A DNA stretch of 12,516 nt from SAR202 cluster bacterium Io17-Chloro-G7 (lineage in GTDB: Bacteria > Chloroflexota > Dehalococcoidia > UBA3495): assembly GCA_002817055.1 (NCBI GenBank), contig MUCU01000050.1:1-12516 (forward strand), in the 5' to 3' direction. The stretch's first letter is position 1; every line of letters begins with the position of its first letter. Below are positions 1 to 8,939 of this stretch, one piece after another. The position numbers and the translations under genes were made by a program. Under the pieces are notes generated by a model. That model did no database searches. It worked only from the letters and a program-made list of their open reading frames with translations, and was not told the origin of the DNA.

Positions 1-36
1 ACTTTAACCAGTTGACTTTTAATACGGCATCTGAGA

Positions 37-95
37 GAAGCGAAGAATCTTTACGCTCGAGGCAAAAGATTCTTCTTCGCTGCGCTCCTCAGAAT
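37..95. repeat. Imperfect inverted repeat, dispersed REP/MITE-like element
   Basis: The left arm AAGCGAAGAATCTTT (38-52) is complementary to AAAGATTCTTC (65-75), continuing into TTCGCT with a three-base insertion. The right side runs on as TGCGCTCCTCAGAATGA. The wording resembles a dispersed palindromic sequence (TCATTCTGAG...GAAGAATCT) that I recall from many environmental bacterial genomes, but that resemblance is from memory. A second small hairpin follows at 113-131 (ACCCAC / GTGGGT, 7-base loop). The stretch 1-276 is downstream of enolase; no credible gene is seen in it and no intrinsic terminator with a U-tract on the minus strand. Confidence 0.55.
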
Positions 96-276
96 GAAAG
101 TTTTGAGGCGAAACCCACGAACGGGGTGGGTGACAGTAGCTGGTTTGACGACTCCCAGGAAGAATTAGGCCTGATCTCAATCATGCCGATTGCCTAATCC
201 CCCAGGAACGATCGCTCAAGATGTGTATGCGCAACCTGCTATCGACCGCAACCCTGTGGTCGCCCAAGATGAGGTG

Positions 277-2108
<1,832 letters not shown>

Positions 2109-2563
2109 CTTCTTGTGTACCTTTAGTGGAGACCTTCCACGCAGCCATTCTGTTTGGGGTTGATCACCGAGATCTTCGAGTATCACGATCCGATGCAATG
2201 AGAAGACCGTCACACTAGAGTTTCGCGTTACTAAACAGATCCCAAGGTGAAAACTACATCGCCTACGTACGAATCTATGTGGATTCCACTTTGGCTTTGG
2301 TTTAGAAGGAAAATATGGTCAATATTGAAACGCCTCTGTGGAGTTCGGAGGGTGTAATTATAGCAGAGCGATGGTTTACCCTAGAACGACTGCCTCGGTC
2401 CACCGGTCTTTCGGCCTTTGGCGGACGCTGCTACTCATTAACTGGCAAGCTAGTCAAACAACTTGTAACCGAGAGCAATCATAAATCAAAACGTACTGTT
2501 CGGAAGGGCATTGGAAAACGCTGGCCGCAACGCTTGTCACCTAGAGAAGAACCCAGTCTCAGG
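2109..2563. other. Non-coding stretch upstream of the LOG-like/eno unit
   Basis: This 455-base stretch separates the repeat array after nuoN from the LOG-like gene and should hold the promoter of the LOG-like/eno unit. On the minus strand a perfect TATAAT lies at 2362-2357, about 250 bases before the LOG-like start, but no good -35 box is seen at proper spacing, so the promoter is not proven. A plus-strand reading frame (2315-2599, 94 codons) has AGAAGGA six bases before its ATG, but its product resembles nothing I know and its end runs into the repeat array. No tRNA or rRNA pattern is visible. Confidence 0.4.
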
Positions 2564-2778
2564 TGCCTGGCTAGATTGCCCGGCTGGCCGCTTTTTTAAA
2601 TGCGGCTCAGTACCTGGCAAGATCGCCAGGTTCGCTGCTTTTTTAAATGGCCTAAGTACCTGGCAAGATTGCCTGGCTGGCTACTTTTCTAAATGGCCTA
2701 GGTACCTGGCGAGATCTCCCGGCTGGCCGCTTTTTTAAATGGCCTAGGTACCTGGCAGGATTGCCCGGCTGGCCGCTT
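2564..2778. repeat. 46-bp tandem repeat, about 4.7 copies, covering the end of nuoN
   Basis: Copies start at 2564 (47 bases), 2611, 2657, 2703 and 2749 (30 bases, partial). Each opens with T(A/G)CCTGGC and continues through GGCTGGCCGC, a T-rich tract and AAATGGCCTAGG, with a few substitutions per copy. The last, partial copy lies in coding sequence: read on the minus strand it specifies the final NuoN residues AASRAILPGT, and the TAG stop is formed at the junction with copy 4. Copy 2 contains a perfect hairpin, ACCTGGC (2612-2618) with GCCAGGT (2625-2631); the other copies have decayed versions. The T6 tract follows the hairpin on the plus strand, so it has the wrong polarity for a classical terminator of the nuo operon. 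Confidence 0.93.
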
Positions 2779-4372
2779 CGATGGGCTCCAATAACGGCGA
2801 TGGGTAAACACCGACCCAAAATACCGCCGCCAGTGCGATGGCCAGAACGCCAATCAGCACAAACGATGGCGACGCTGTCAGTCTGGCTGGCGAGAGGCCG
2901 TCCAGGCCCACCAATTCCGGCGCGTCTTCCGTAGATTCAGGCCCCGCGGATTCAGTCCCCGCAGATTCAGCCCCAGACACCGCTATTTCAACCCCGGCGG
3001 GTTCAGGCTCGCCGTGGCCTACGGCATCCGACGCTGGTGCTGAACCTGGAGCTGATTCAATGTACATTTGACGTATAACTTGCAGGTAATAATATAGGGA
3101 AATCAGGCTGCTGAAAATCGCCAGGCCCGCCAACCACAGGAAACCTGCTTCCGCTATCGCCGCAAACAAGTAGAACTTTATGGCGAAACCAGCAAACACG
3201 GGTAGCCCGCCCAGGGAGAACATGCCCATAGCGATGCAAGCGGCCAGGAAGGGGCGCTCCTCGGCCAGCCCGGCCATATCGGAAATCATCTCTTTACCCG
3301 TAATGTTGAAAAAGGCGATTAGGGCCCCGAACACCAGCAGGTTGGTGATGGAGTAGCCAACAAGGTAGAGCATGATCCCATTGGAGGCCAATTGCGAGTC
3401 TTGGCTGAGGGCGGCAACGCCCGCCAGGATAAAGCCTGCGTGGGCAATGCTGGAATAGGCCATCAACCGCTTGAGATTCCGCTGGGCCAAGGCCACCAGA
3501 TTACCTACCACCATGGTTACCCCGGCCAAAACGGCAATGATGAGTTGCCATTGGTCCCAACGGTCCACGGCGGGCACGAATCCTTCGGCCACCAGGCGCA
3601 GAATCAAAGCAAAAGCAGCAGCTTTGGAGCCAATGGCCAAGTAGGCAGTCACCGGATAAGGCGCGCCTTCGTAAGCATCGGGCGTCCAAGCGTGGAATGG
3701 CACGGCGGATATTTTGAACCCCAATCCCACCAGCAACAGCGCTATGCCGACCCACAGCGCCGGGCTTACATCCGCGGCGCTAACCAAGGCCAGGCTTATG
3801 TCTTCGAACCGGGTGACGCCCAATGTGCTGTAGACCATGCTGATGCCATAGAGCATGATGGCCGAGGAAAATGCCCCAATTATTATGTACTTCAAGCCAG
3901 CTTCGTTGGACCGGGCGCTGCCCCGAGCGTGGGAAACCAGCACGTACAAGCAGAAGGTGAGCAATTCCAAAGCGATATATGCGGTGAGCAATTCCCGGGA
4001 CTGGGCCATGATGTTCATTCCCAGAATGGCGAACAGTATCAGGCCGTAGAACTCTCCAGGGTGCTCCAAGAACTGCTTCACGTAGTCCACCGACGTGAGG
4101 ATTATGAAAACCCCCATTCCCATGAAGAAAATCTTGAAGAACAAGGAAAAATCGTCAATGGCCAAAAGACCGTCGTAAAGCGATTCTTCCTCTCCCCACA
4201 GCATCACCGCCGCCAGCGCAATCAGTCCCAATAAGCCAGCAACGGACAGCCAAGCCAGCCAGTGCTTCTTGTCGTCCGGCAGGAAAAGGTCCACGGCCAA
4301 GACCAAGAATGCCAAGCCAGCCAGAGCGAACTCTGGAGTCAGCAGATCGAGATTGTCGGTCAATCCAGTCAT
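2744..4372 (-). CDS. nuoN: NADH-quinone oxidoreductase (complex I) subunit N
   Basis: Antiporter-like, proton-pumping membrane subunit of complex I, next to NuoK in the membrane arm. The 542-residue product is longer than typical NuoN (about 480-500). It is a multi-pass membrane protein that keeps the family's key charged residues: Glu136 (YIALELLTF, TM5), Lys220 (GLGFKISAVPFHAWTPDAYEG, broken TM7), Lys250 (GSKAAAFAL, TM8) and Lys399 (FAIKFYLF, TM12). The extra length is a hydrophilic, acidic, Ala/Ser/Gly/Glu-rich insert at about 440-497, between the helix ending VIRQMY and the last helix (SFVLIGVLAIALAAVFWVGV). The last ten codons lie in a 46-bp tandem repeat. ATG start with only a weak ribosome site (GAG about 8 bases upstream). 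A 183-base gap containing repeats separates it from nuoM; it is the last nuo gene of the block. Confidence 0.95.
   Translation of the reverse strand: MTGLTDNLDLLTPEFALAGLAFLVLAVDLFLPDDKKHWLAWLSVAGLLGLIALAAVMLWGEEESLYDGLLAIDDFSLFFKIFFMGMGVFIILTSVDYVKQFLEHPGEFYGLILFAILGMNIMAQSRELLTAYIALELLTFCLYVLVSHARGSARSNEAGLKYIIIGAFSSAIMLYGISMVYSTLGVTRFEDISLALVSAADVSPALWVGIALLLVGLGFKISAVPFHAWTPDAYEGAPYPVTAYLAIGSKAAAFALILRLVAEGFVPAVDRWDQWQLIIAVLAGVTMVVGNLVALAQRNLKRLMAYSSIAHAGFILAGVAALSQDSQLASNGIMLYLVGYSITNLLVFGALIAFFNITGKEMISDMAGLAEERPFLAACIAMGMFSLGGLPVFAGFAIKFYLFAAIAEAGFLWLAGLAIFSSLISLYYYLQVIRQMYIESAPGSAPASDAVGHGEPEPAGVEIAVSGAESAGTESAGPESTEDAPELVGLDGLSPARLTASPSFVLIGVLAIALAAVFWVGVYPSPLLEPIEAASRAILPGT
2934..2978. 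repeat. 15-bp tandem repeat inside nuoN (three copies)
   Basis: GATTCAGGCCCCGCG, GATTCAGTCCCCGCA and GATTCAGCCCCAGAC follow one another directly. The 15-base period keeps the nuoN reading frame and produces an ESAG(T/P) pentapeptide repeat on the minus strand within the acidic insert. This is a likely origin of part of the insert by slippage. Confidence 0.8.
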
Positions 4373-4408
4373 TTAGTACTCAGCGGTAATAATCCAAGAT
4401 CCCAAGAA

Positions 4409-4521
4409 CGCTCGTGGTAAGCCTGTCGAACGATCTTCAGCAGTCACCGTTATCCGCTCATGCTGAGCCTGTCGAACAATACTATCGGGCAAAGACCTTT
4501 CGACTTGGTCAGGGTGAACGG
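4409..4521. repeat. REP-like repeat cluster between nuoM and nuoN
   Basis: Two direct copies, 46 bases apart, start at 4409 (CGCTCGTGGTAAGCCTGTCG...) and 4455 (CGCTCATGCTGAGCCTGTCG...). They agree at most of 26 positions. A third, inverted copy at 4497-4521 (CTTTCGAC...GGGTGAACGG) can pair imperfectly with the second, giving a long stem-loop. The core CTGAGCCTGTCGAA matches a palindromic repeat I recall as common in bacterial genomes including Chloroflexota; this is from memory. The 183-base gap has no gene. The stem-loops lie inside the presumed nuo transcript and could lower or stabilise nuoN mRNA. Confidence 0.7.
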
Positions 4522-4555
4522 TTAATTCCAATTCATAATCCCAAAGTTCTAGTTT

Positions 4556-6067
4556 TTACAGTCCGGGCAAAACATCAACGCCAACGTTAATCACCCGCAT
4601 CAAGGGTTCGGGCCAAACACCAACGAAGATCAGAATTATTACAAACGCCCCGCCGACCCCTTTTTCTATGACACTACCATCGGTCAGGTGTTCCCATTGC
4701 TGGTCTGACTCGCCCAAGAAGGTTCGGGCCAGCAGCCTGAGAATATATACCGCTGTCAGCGCAGCGCCGATTACAGCCAATATGGCCAGGGGTAAATAGG
4801 TTCGGAAGGTCCCGGTGAACACCATAAATTCGGCGACAAATCCACTGAGGCCGGGCAATCCCAGGGAGGCCAGCCCCGCAATGGCAAAGAAGAAACTGGT
4901 CACTCTCATCCTGCTGGATAATCCGTTCAACACGTTGATGTCGCGTATGTGGGCTTGATGGTAAATTGCTCCGACCAAAAGGAACATTAGGGCTGTCATT
5001 ATGCCATGGGAGAACATTTGCAGGACTGCGCCGCCGATGCCGATCCGGTCCAGCGTGGCGATGCCCATGATCACATACCCCATGTGGCTCACGCTGGAGT
5101 AACCGATAACGTATTTCAGGTCGGTCTGGGACATTGCCGACACAGCACCGTATAGCACGTTCACGGTACCCAGTGTTATCAGCACAGGCATCCAGTTGTC
5201 GGCGCCTTCCGGCAGCAAGGTGAGCCCAACCCGGATGATGCCGTAGGCCCCCAGCTTCATCAACACGCCGGCGTGGAGCATGCTCACCGCAGTGGGGGCA
5301 GCTACGTGACCGTCGGGCGACCAAGTGTGGAAGGGCCACAGGCCAGCAAGCACTCCGAAGCCAACCATGAACAAGGGGAATACCCAGTTCTGGAAGGTGT
5401 CGCTGAACTGGCCGCTTTCGGAGAGACTGGCTAACGTGGTCAACGAAAAGTCGGGGACACCAGCGTCGCTGGCCTCGACGTAGACGGCCAGGATCGCGAC
5501 CCAAACCAAGACGCTGCCGGCGATCAGGAACAGCATCAGCTTCATCGCGCCGTACTCTTTGGTGCGGAGGAAGGTGCCGAAGTCGGTGCTGCTGCCCCAA
5601 ACACCAATGAGCAGGTACATGGGCAACACTGCCAACTCGTAGAAGAAGAACAGGAAGAACAGGTCCCGGGCAGCAAACACGCCGAACACGCCCGCACCCA
5701 AAGTGAACAACAAAACAAAAAAGTCGCGGTTGCGGTGCAGGATCGTCTGGGAGATCAGCACGCCGCCAAAAAGCACGATACCGTTTAGCAAGATTAATGG
5801 CGCAGATATACCGTCGATACCCAAAGACAGGTCAATGTTGAGGGGTGCGTCTATCCAGTCGAAGGTACGCAGGAACTGGAACCCGCCTTGATCGTAGTCG
5901 TAGCGGGCGAAAATGATCAGGGATAAGACCAGAGACACGCCGGCCACAAGAATGGACAGGTACCAGATGTCCTTGGGCCGTTCTTTGGGCATAAACATTA
6001 AAAGAACCGCGCCAAGCAACGGCACTAGAATCAAGATGAATAGTGCTGCTTCGTCGAAGTTGCTCAT
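4556..6067 (-). CDS. nuoM: NADH-quinone oxidoreductase (complex I) subunit M
   Basis: Antiporter-like proton-pumping membrane subunit between NuoL and NuoN. The 503-residue product has normal length and is hydrophobic throughout. It shows the TM5 Glu144 (FFYELAVLPMYLLIGVWG), TM8 Lys271 (LMKLGAYGIIRVG), DLKYVIGYSSVSHMGYV (316-332) and the TM12 Glu413 (SGFVAEFMVFTG). The TM7 region reads VLAGLWPFHTWSPDGH; aligned on PFHTW, the position of the family Lys (E. coli Lys234 in AVKMP) is Leu240, and no other Lys is nearby. I believe a NuoM subfamily with this GLWPFHTWSPDGH wording exists in several phyla, so it may be a lineage trait rather than a defect. ATG start, no clear Shine-Dalgarno; 36 bases after the nuoL stop. 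Confidence 0.96.
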   Translation of the reverse strand: MSNFDEAALFILILVPLLGAVLLMFMPKERPKDIWYLSILVAGVSLVLSLIIFARYDYDQGGFQFLRTFDWIDAPLNIDLSLGIDGISAPLILLNGIVLFGGVLISQTILHRNRDFFVLLFTLGAGVFGVFAARDLFFLFFFYELAVLPMYLLIGVWGSSTDFGTFLRTKEYGAMKLMLFLIAGSVLVWVAILAVYVEASDAGVPDFSLTTLASLSESGQFSDTFQNWVFPLFMVGFGVLAGLWPFHTWSPDGHVAAPTAVSMLHAGVLMKLGAYGIIRVGLTLLPEGADNWMPVLITLGTVNVLYGAVSAMSQTDLKYVIGYSSVSHMGYVIMGIATLDRIGIGGAVLQMFSHGIMTALMFLLVGAIYHQAHIRDINVLNGLSSRMRVTSFFFAIAGLASLGLPGLSGFVAEFMVFTGTFRTYLPLAILAVIGAALTAVYILRLLARTFLGESDQQWEHLTDGSVIEKGVGGAFVIILIFVGVWPEPLMRVINVGVDVLPGL

Positions 6068-6103
6068 GCGGTCTTATGCTGGCTCATCGGCCCATCTCAT
6101 TGG

Positions 6104-8005
6104 TCATGTGGACCGGAGCCACCAGAACACGCCCAGACCAATGGTTCCCAGGACCATGGCCAGGGTGTAACTGTAAACGTGTCCGGTTATGTGTAAGCGC
6201 AAGGTGAACCCCAAGCGACGCATGGAGTCGGCGGGAGAATTCACAAAAATATCGTTTACCACGGCCCGGTCGAACCAAGCGATAGCTCCGGAGAATACCA
6301 GCACGACCCGGTCAACCACCCACTGGTAAACTTCATCGAAGTAGTACTTATTCTCCACGATCTTCAAGACAGGGGCAAAAGTGGCTTTGGCATTATCCAG
6401 GGATATTCGACCTTGAACATAAGCCATCCAACCAAATATGAAGGAACCCACCGCCATTACAGCGGAGAGGATTCCCAGCCACCAAGTGAATTCAAACCCG
6501 TGGCTTTCGCCGAAGAATATGAAGCTCCCGATGCCGTCATAATCGCCTGGCCAGTTGAAACTAAGGAAGCCGAACACGGCAGCCAGGACGGCCAGCAAAG
6601 CCATGGGCACAGCCATCCGCAATGGAGCGTCATGTACTTGCTCCATTTCTTGGCGCAATTGGCCGTAGAAGGTGATGAACATTGCCCGAGCCATGTATAA
6701 AGCGCTCATCAAGGCCGTTATCAAAGCGAACACAATGAAGGCCACGTTACGGTGATCGCTGACCGCAGCCAGAATTTCGTCCTTGCTCCAGAACCCGGAC
6801 AATATTGGTATCCCGCCCAAAGAGATTGCGCCGATGGAAAACACAAACGCCGTTAGAGGCATCACTTTCCGCAGCCCACCCATGCGCCGGATGTCCAGTT
6901 CGTCGGTGCTGTGCATAACGCTGCCTGCGCCCAAAAATAATAGGGCCTTGGCGAAGCCATGGGCCAGAAGGTGGAATATTGCGGCAGTATAGCCGAATGC
7001 CCCCAAAGACAGCATCATCAGTCCCAGGTGGCTGATGGTTGAGTATGCCAGGATACGCTTCAAGTCGGTGGCTACCAAGGCGATGGTAGATGCCATCAGC
7101 GCTGTGACCAGGCCGACAATTGCCACCACCAGCAAAGGGTCAGCGTCGTATGCGGAGAAAATAGGGAAGGCGCGCGCTACCAGGTAAACCCCGGCGACCA
7201 CCATGGTGGCGGCATGGATCAAAGCGCTAACCGGCGTGGGTCCTTCCATGGCGTCGGGCAGCCAAACGTGGAATGGCACTTGGGCCGATTTACCCATGGC
7301 CCCCAAGAACAGCAAGATTGCCGCTGCGGTAGTTATTCCCTCGCTCATTGCCCCGCTGCTGGCGGCATCGAAAGCTTCGGACATACTGAAGCTGCCCACT
7401 TCGCGCCAAAGGAGCAGGATGCCAATCAACAGACCCACGTCGCCAATGCGGGTAACAATAAATGCTTTTTTAGCCGCTTCCTTTGCCGACGGGCGCTCGT
7501 GCCAAAAGCCAATAAGCAGGTAGGAGCAAATTCCCACCAACTCCCAAGCCACGTAGAGAAGCAGGAAATTGTCGGCCAACACCAAGGTCAGCATGGCGGC
7601 GGCGAACAGCGAGTGGACGGCAAAGTACCAGCCGAACTTGGGGTCTCCGTGCATGTAGCCCAAAGAGTAAATCTGGACCATCAACGCAACGAACGTTACC
7701 AGCCCCAGCATTACCAAAGTAAGGGGGTCTATGATAATGCCCCAGACCAATTCCAGGTCCGCAGCGTGGAACCACGAGTGCTGATAGTCGCAAGTCAGCG
7801 TTTCCGTGTGCTCGCTGGTGAAACAGCCAGCCGTAGTTGGCGAGGCGTCCAGGAAGCTCCCGAACACCACCCAGAAAATAACGAACCCGCCGCCGATGGC
7901 TAGGATTGAAAGGAAAGCGCCCTTGCCGGGTAACCGGTCACCGAATATGACAATTAGGGGAGCCGCAGCGAAGCAAAAAACAGGTATCAGCCATGCCCAT
8001 TCCAC
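6104..8005 (-). CDS. nuoL: NADH-quinone oxidoreductase (complex I) subunit L
   Basis: The distal antiporter-like proton pump of the membrane arm, bearing the long lateral helix at its C-terminus. The 633-residue product is in the usual range. Key residues are all present: Glu155 (AWELVGICSYLLIGFW), Lys239 (AMGKSAQVPFHVWLPDAMEGPTPVSALIHAAT), Lys353 (GFAKALLFLGAGSVMH) and Lys408-Asp409 (SGFWSKDE). The last part, about 540-633, has the KYYFDEVYQWVVDRV and SYTLAMVLGTIGL segments expected for the lateral helix and final TM. An early loop (about 52-78) carries Cys61 and Cys72 and is unusually polar. The start is GTG: the reading frame has no ATG that fits the family N-terminus (MEWAWLIPVF). A GGGCGGG stretch lies about 8 bases upstream. 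58 bases after the nuoK stop, a spacer filled by a 7-bp repeat. Confidence 0.96.
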   Translation of the reverse strand: MEWAWLIPVFCFAAAPLIVIFGDRLPGKGAFLSILAIGGGFVIFWVVFGSFLDASPTTAGCFTSEHTETLTCDYQHSWFHAADLELVWGIIIDPLTLVMLGLVTFVALMVQIYSLGYMHGDPKFGWYFAVHSLFAAAMLTLVLADNFLLLYVAWELVGICSYLLIGFWHERPSAKEAAKKAFIVTRIGDVGLLIGILLLWREVGSFSMSEAFDAASSGAMSEGITTAAAILLFLGAMGKSAQVPFHVWLPDAMEGPTPVSALIHAATMVVAGVYLVARAFPIFSAYDADPLLVVAIVGLVTALMASTIALVATDLKRILAYSTISHLGLMMLSLGAFGYTAAIFHLLAHGFAKALLFLGAGSVMHSTDELDIRRMGGLRKVMPLTAFVFSIGAISLGGIPILSGFWSKDEILAAVSDHRNVAFIVFALITALMSALYMARAMFITFYGQLRQEMEQVHDAPLRMAVPMALLAVLAAVFGFLSFNWPGDYDGIGSFIFFGESHGFEFTWWLGILSAVMAVGSFIFGWMAYVQGRISLDNAKATFAPVLKIVENKYYFDEVYQWVVDRVVLVFSGAIAWFDRAVVNDIFVNSPADSMRRLGFTLRLHITGHVYSYTLAMVLGTIGLGVFWWLRST

Positions 8006-8030
8006 TAGCAGACCCGCCCGGGCAAATGCT

Positions 8031-8051
8031 GATAGCTGATAGCTGATAGCT
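8031..8051. repeat. 7-bp tandem repeat in the nuoK-nuoL spacer
   Basis: GATAGCT occurs three times in a row, followed by the degenerate copy GACGGCT (8052-8058) and preceded by AATGCT. It occupies almost half of the 58-base spacer between the nuoK stop and the nuoL start. Non-coding; a simple-sequence slippage product. Confidence 0.9.
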
Positions 8052-8063
8052 GACGGCTATTGT

Positions 8064-8384
8064 TTACCATTTCATAATGTCTATTTCATCCACGTTGACC
8101 GTGGAGCGGTTGCGGTAGATTCGCAAGATTATCGCTAGGGCCAAGCCCACCTCGGCTGCTGCGATCGTGATAACGAAAATAGCGATTATCTGCCCGTCAA
8201 AACGCACGAAGCTGCCGATGCCGTCCAGGTGGGACGCTGCGGCTATTAAGTTGATATTGACTGCGTTCAGCATCAACTCAATGGACATCACGATCAGTAC
8301 GGCGCTGCGCCGGGCCAGCACTCCGTACAAGCCAATAGCGAACAGGGCCGCGCTTAGCAATTGAAAGTGGAACAGAGAAACCAA
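8064..8384 (-). CDS. nuoK: NADH-quinone oxidoreductase (complex I) subunit K
   Basis: Small three-helix membrane subunit next to NuoJ and NuoN that forms part of the central proton/charge axis. The 106-residue product (family about 100) aligns with the family from its first residues (SLFHFQLLSAALFAIGLYGVLARR) and keeps both essential buried glutamates: Glu36 (VMSIELMLNAVN) and Glu78 (IAAAEVGLALA). The loop between TM2 and TM3 is about six residues longer than in E. coli. The C-terminus is polar (NVDEIDIMKW). The best start is TTG, four bases after the first base past the nuoJ stop codon region (TAACCTTTG), chosen because no ATG exists before TM1. This tight junction implies coupling to nuoJ. 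Confidence 0.95.
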   Translation of the reverse strand: MVSLFHFQLLSAALFAIGLYGVLARRSAVLIVMSIELMLNAVNINLIAAASHLDGIGSFVRFDGQIIAIFVITIAAAEVGLALAIILRIYRNRSTVNVDEIDIMKW

Positions 8385-8387
8385 AGG

Positions 8388-8876
8388 TTAGTTTTCGTCC
8401 CTTCCGGTGCGAGCGATGATAATTGCCCCGATAAGAGCAACCAATAGCACCAATGACGCGATTTCGAAGGGGATGGCCCAACGGGTGAAAAGTGAATTAG
8501 CCAAGTCGCCGAAGGCAGGGTTGTGGGCTTCGGTATTTTCCACTTTGTCGATCAGGAATGACGATATCAAAACACCCATAACCCCCAGCGCCGCCACCGC
8601 TGCCAAGGGCCACTGCCGGTTGTCTGAAATACGGGGGTACTCGGAGCCCCGGGTCAACATGATGGCGAAGAGCAGGACTATAATTATCGCCCCCCCATAA
8701 ATGAGCACCTGCACCAATGCCAAAAACTCCGCGTAAAGCACCAGGTAAATGCCCGCCACGGCAAACAAAGACAGCAGCAATGCAAGGGCGGCGTGAACCA
8801 CGTTTCGCGTCAGAACGACGCCTAACGCGCCCCCCAGGGTAAGCACCGCCAATAGTATAAACAAGAACCATGCCAT
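8388..8876 (-). CDS. nuoJ: NADH-quinone oxidoreductase (complex I) subunit J
   Basis: Five-helix membrane subunit that links the Q-site module to the antiporter chain; its third helix switches conformation during turnover in known structures. The 162-residue product shows the TM3 signature ALVQVLIYGGAIIIVLLFAIML with Tyr60, and the C-terminal PFEIASLVLLVALIGAIIIAR typical of the family. ATG start with GGAG ten bases upstream, a good ribosome site. That site follows directly on a perfect inverted repeat (8891-8931). Downstream, nuoK starts just after the stop. Upstream, 177 bases separate it from the small Cys/His gene, the widest spacer before nuoM, which suggests an internal promoter. Confidence 0.95.
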   Translation of the reverse strand: MAWFLFILLAVLTLGGALGVVLTRNVVHAALALLLSLFAVAGIYLVLYAEFLALVQVLIYGGAIIIVLLFAIMLTRGSEYPRISDNRQWPLAAVAALGVMGVLISSFLIDKVENTEAHNPAFGDLANSLFTRWAIPFEIASLVLLVALIGAIIIARTGRDEN

Positions 8877-8890
8877 GATTACAGTGCTCC

Positions 8891-8931
8891 AGTAAATAAT
8901 CCGTCCCGATTAGCGAGACGGATTATTTACT
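8891..8931 (-). promoter_or_regulatory. Perfect 15-bp inverted repeat before nuoJ (leader hairpin or operator)
   Basis: AGTAAATAATCCGTC (8891-8905) and GACGGATTATTTACT (8917-8931) are exact reverse complements with an 11-base centre that can pair further by two bases (CG/CG). On the minus strand the hairpin is followed at once by GGAG, the nuoJ ribosome site. It has no U-tract, so it is not a classical terminator. A transcript starting from the nearby TATAAT (8945-8940) would begin at or just before the hairpin, making it a 5'-end stem-loop; alternatively it is a DNA operator or the trace of a small mobile element. Confidence 0.7.
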
Positions 8932-8939
8932 CGATACTA

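Noticed and set aside
12..197. 61-codon plus-strand frame at the left edge
   Set aside because: It is made largely of the inverted repeat and a hairpin and has no recognisable content.
2109..2213. 35-residue N-terminal extension of the LOG-like protein
   Set aside because: Family similarity begins at the ATG at 2108; the extension resembles no domain and its ATG has no better ribosome site.
2315..2599. Plus-strand 94-codon frame with AGAAGGA six bases before its ATG, followed by hairpin/T-tract units
   Set aside because: The product has low-complexity, basic composition with no recognisable fold, its last codons are repeat-array sequence, and all neighbours are on the other strand. The ribosome-site match alone is not enough.
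3392..4234. 280-codon plus-strand frame opposite nuoN
   Set aside because: Antisense shadow of a clear nuoN gene; the translation is rich in His, Gln and Gly without family resemblance, as expected from the complement of membrane-protein codons.
4674..5600. 308-codon minus-strand frame overlapping nuoM out of frame
   Set aside because: An Arg/His-rich shadow frame within nuoM, whose own frame shows all family motifs.
8891..8931. Intrinsic terminator after the small Cys/His gene
   Set aside because: No U-tract follows the stem on the minus strand, where GGAG and the nuoJ start follow instead.
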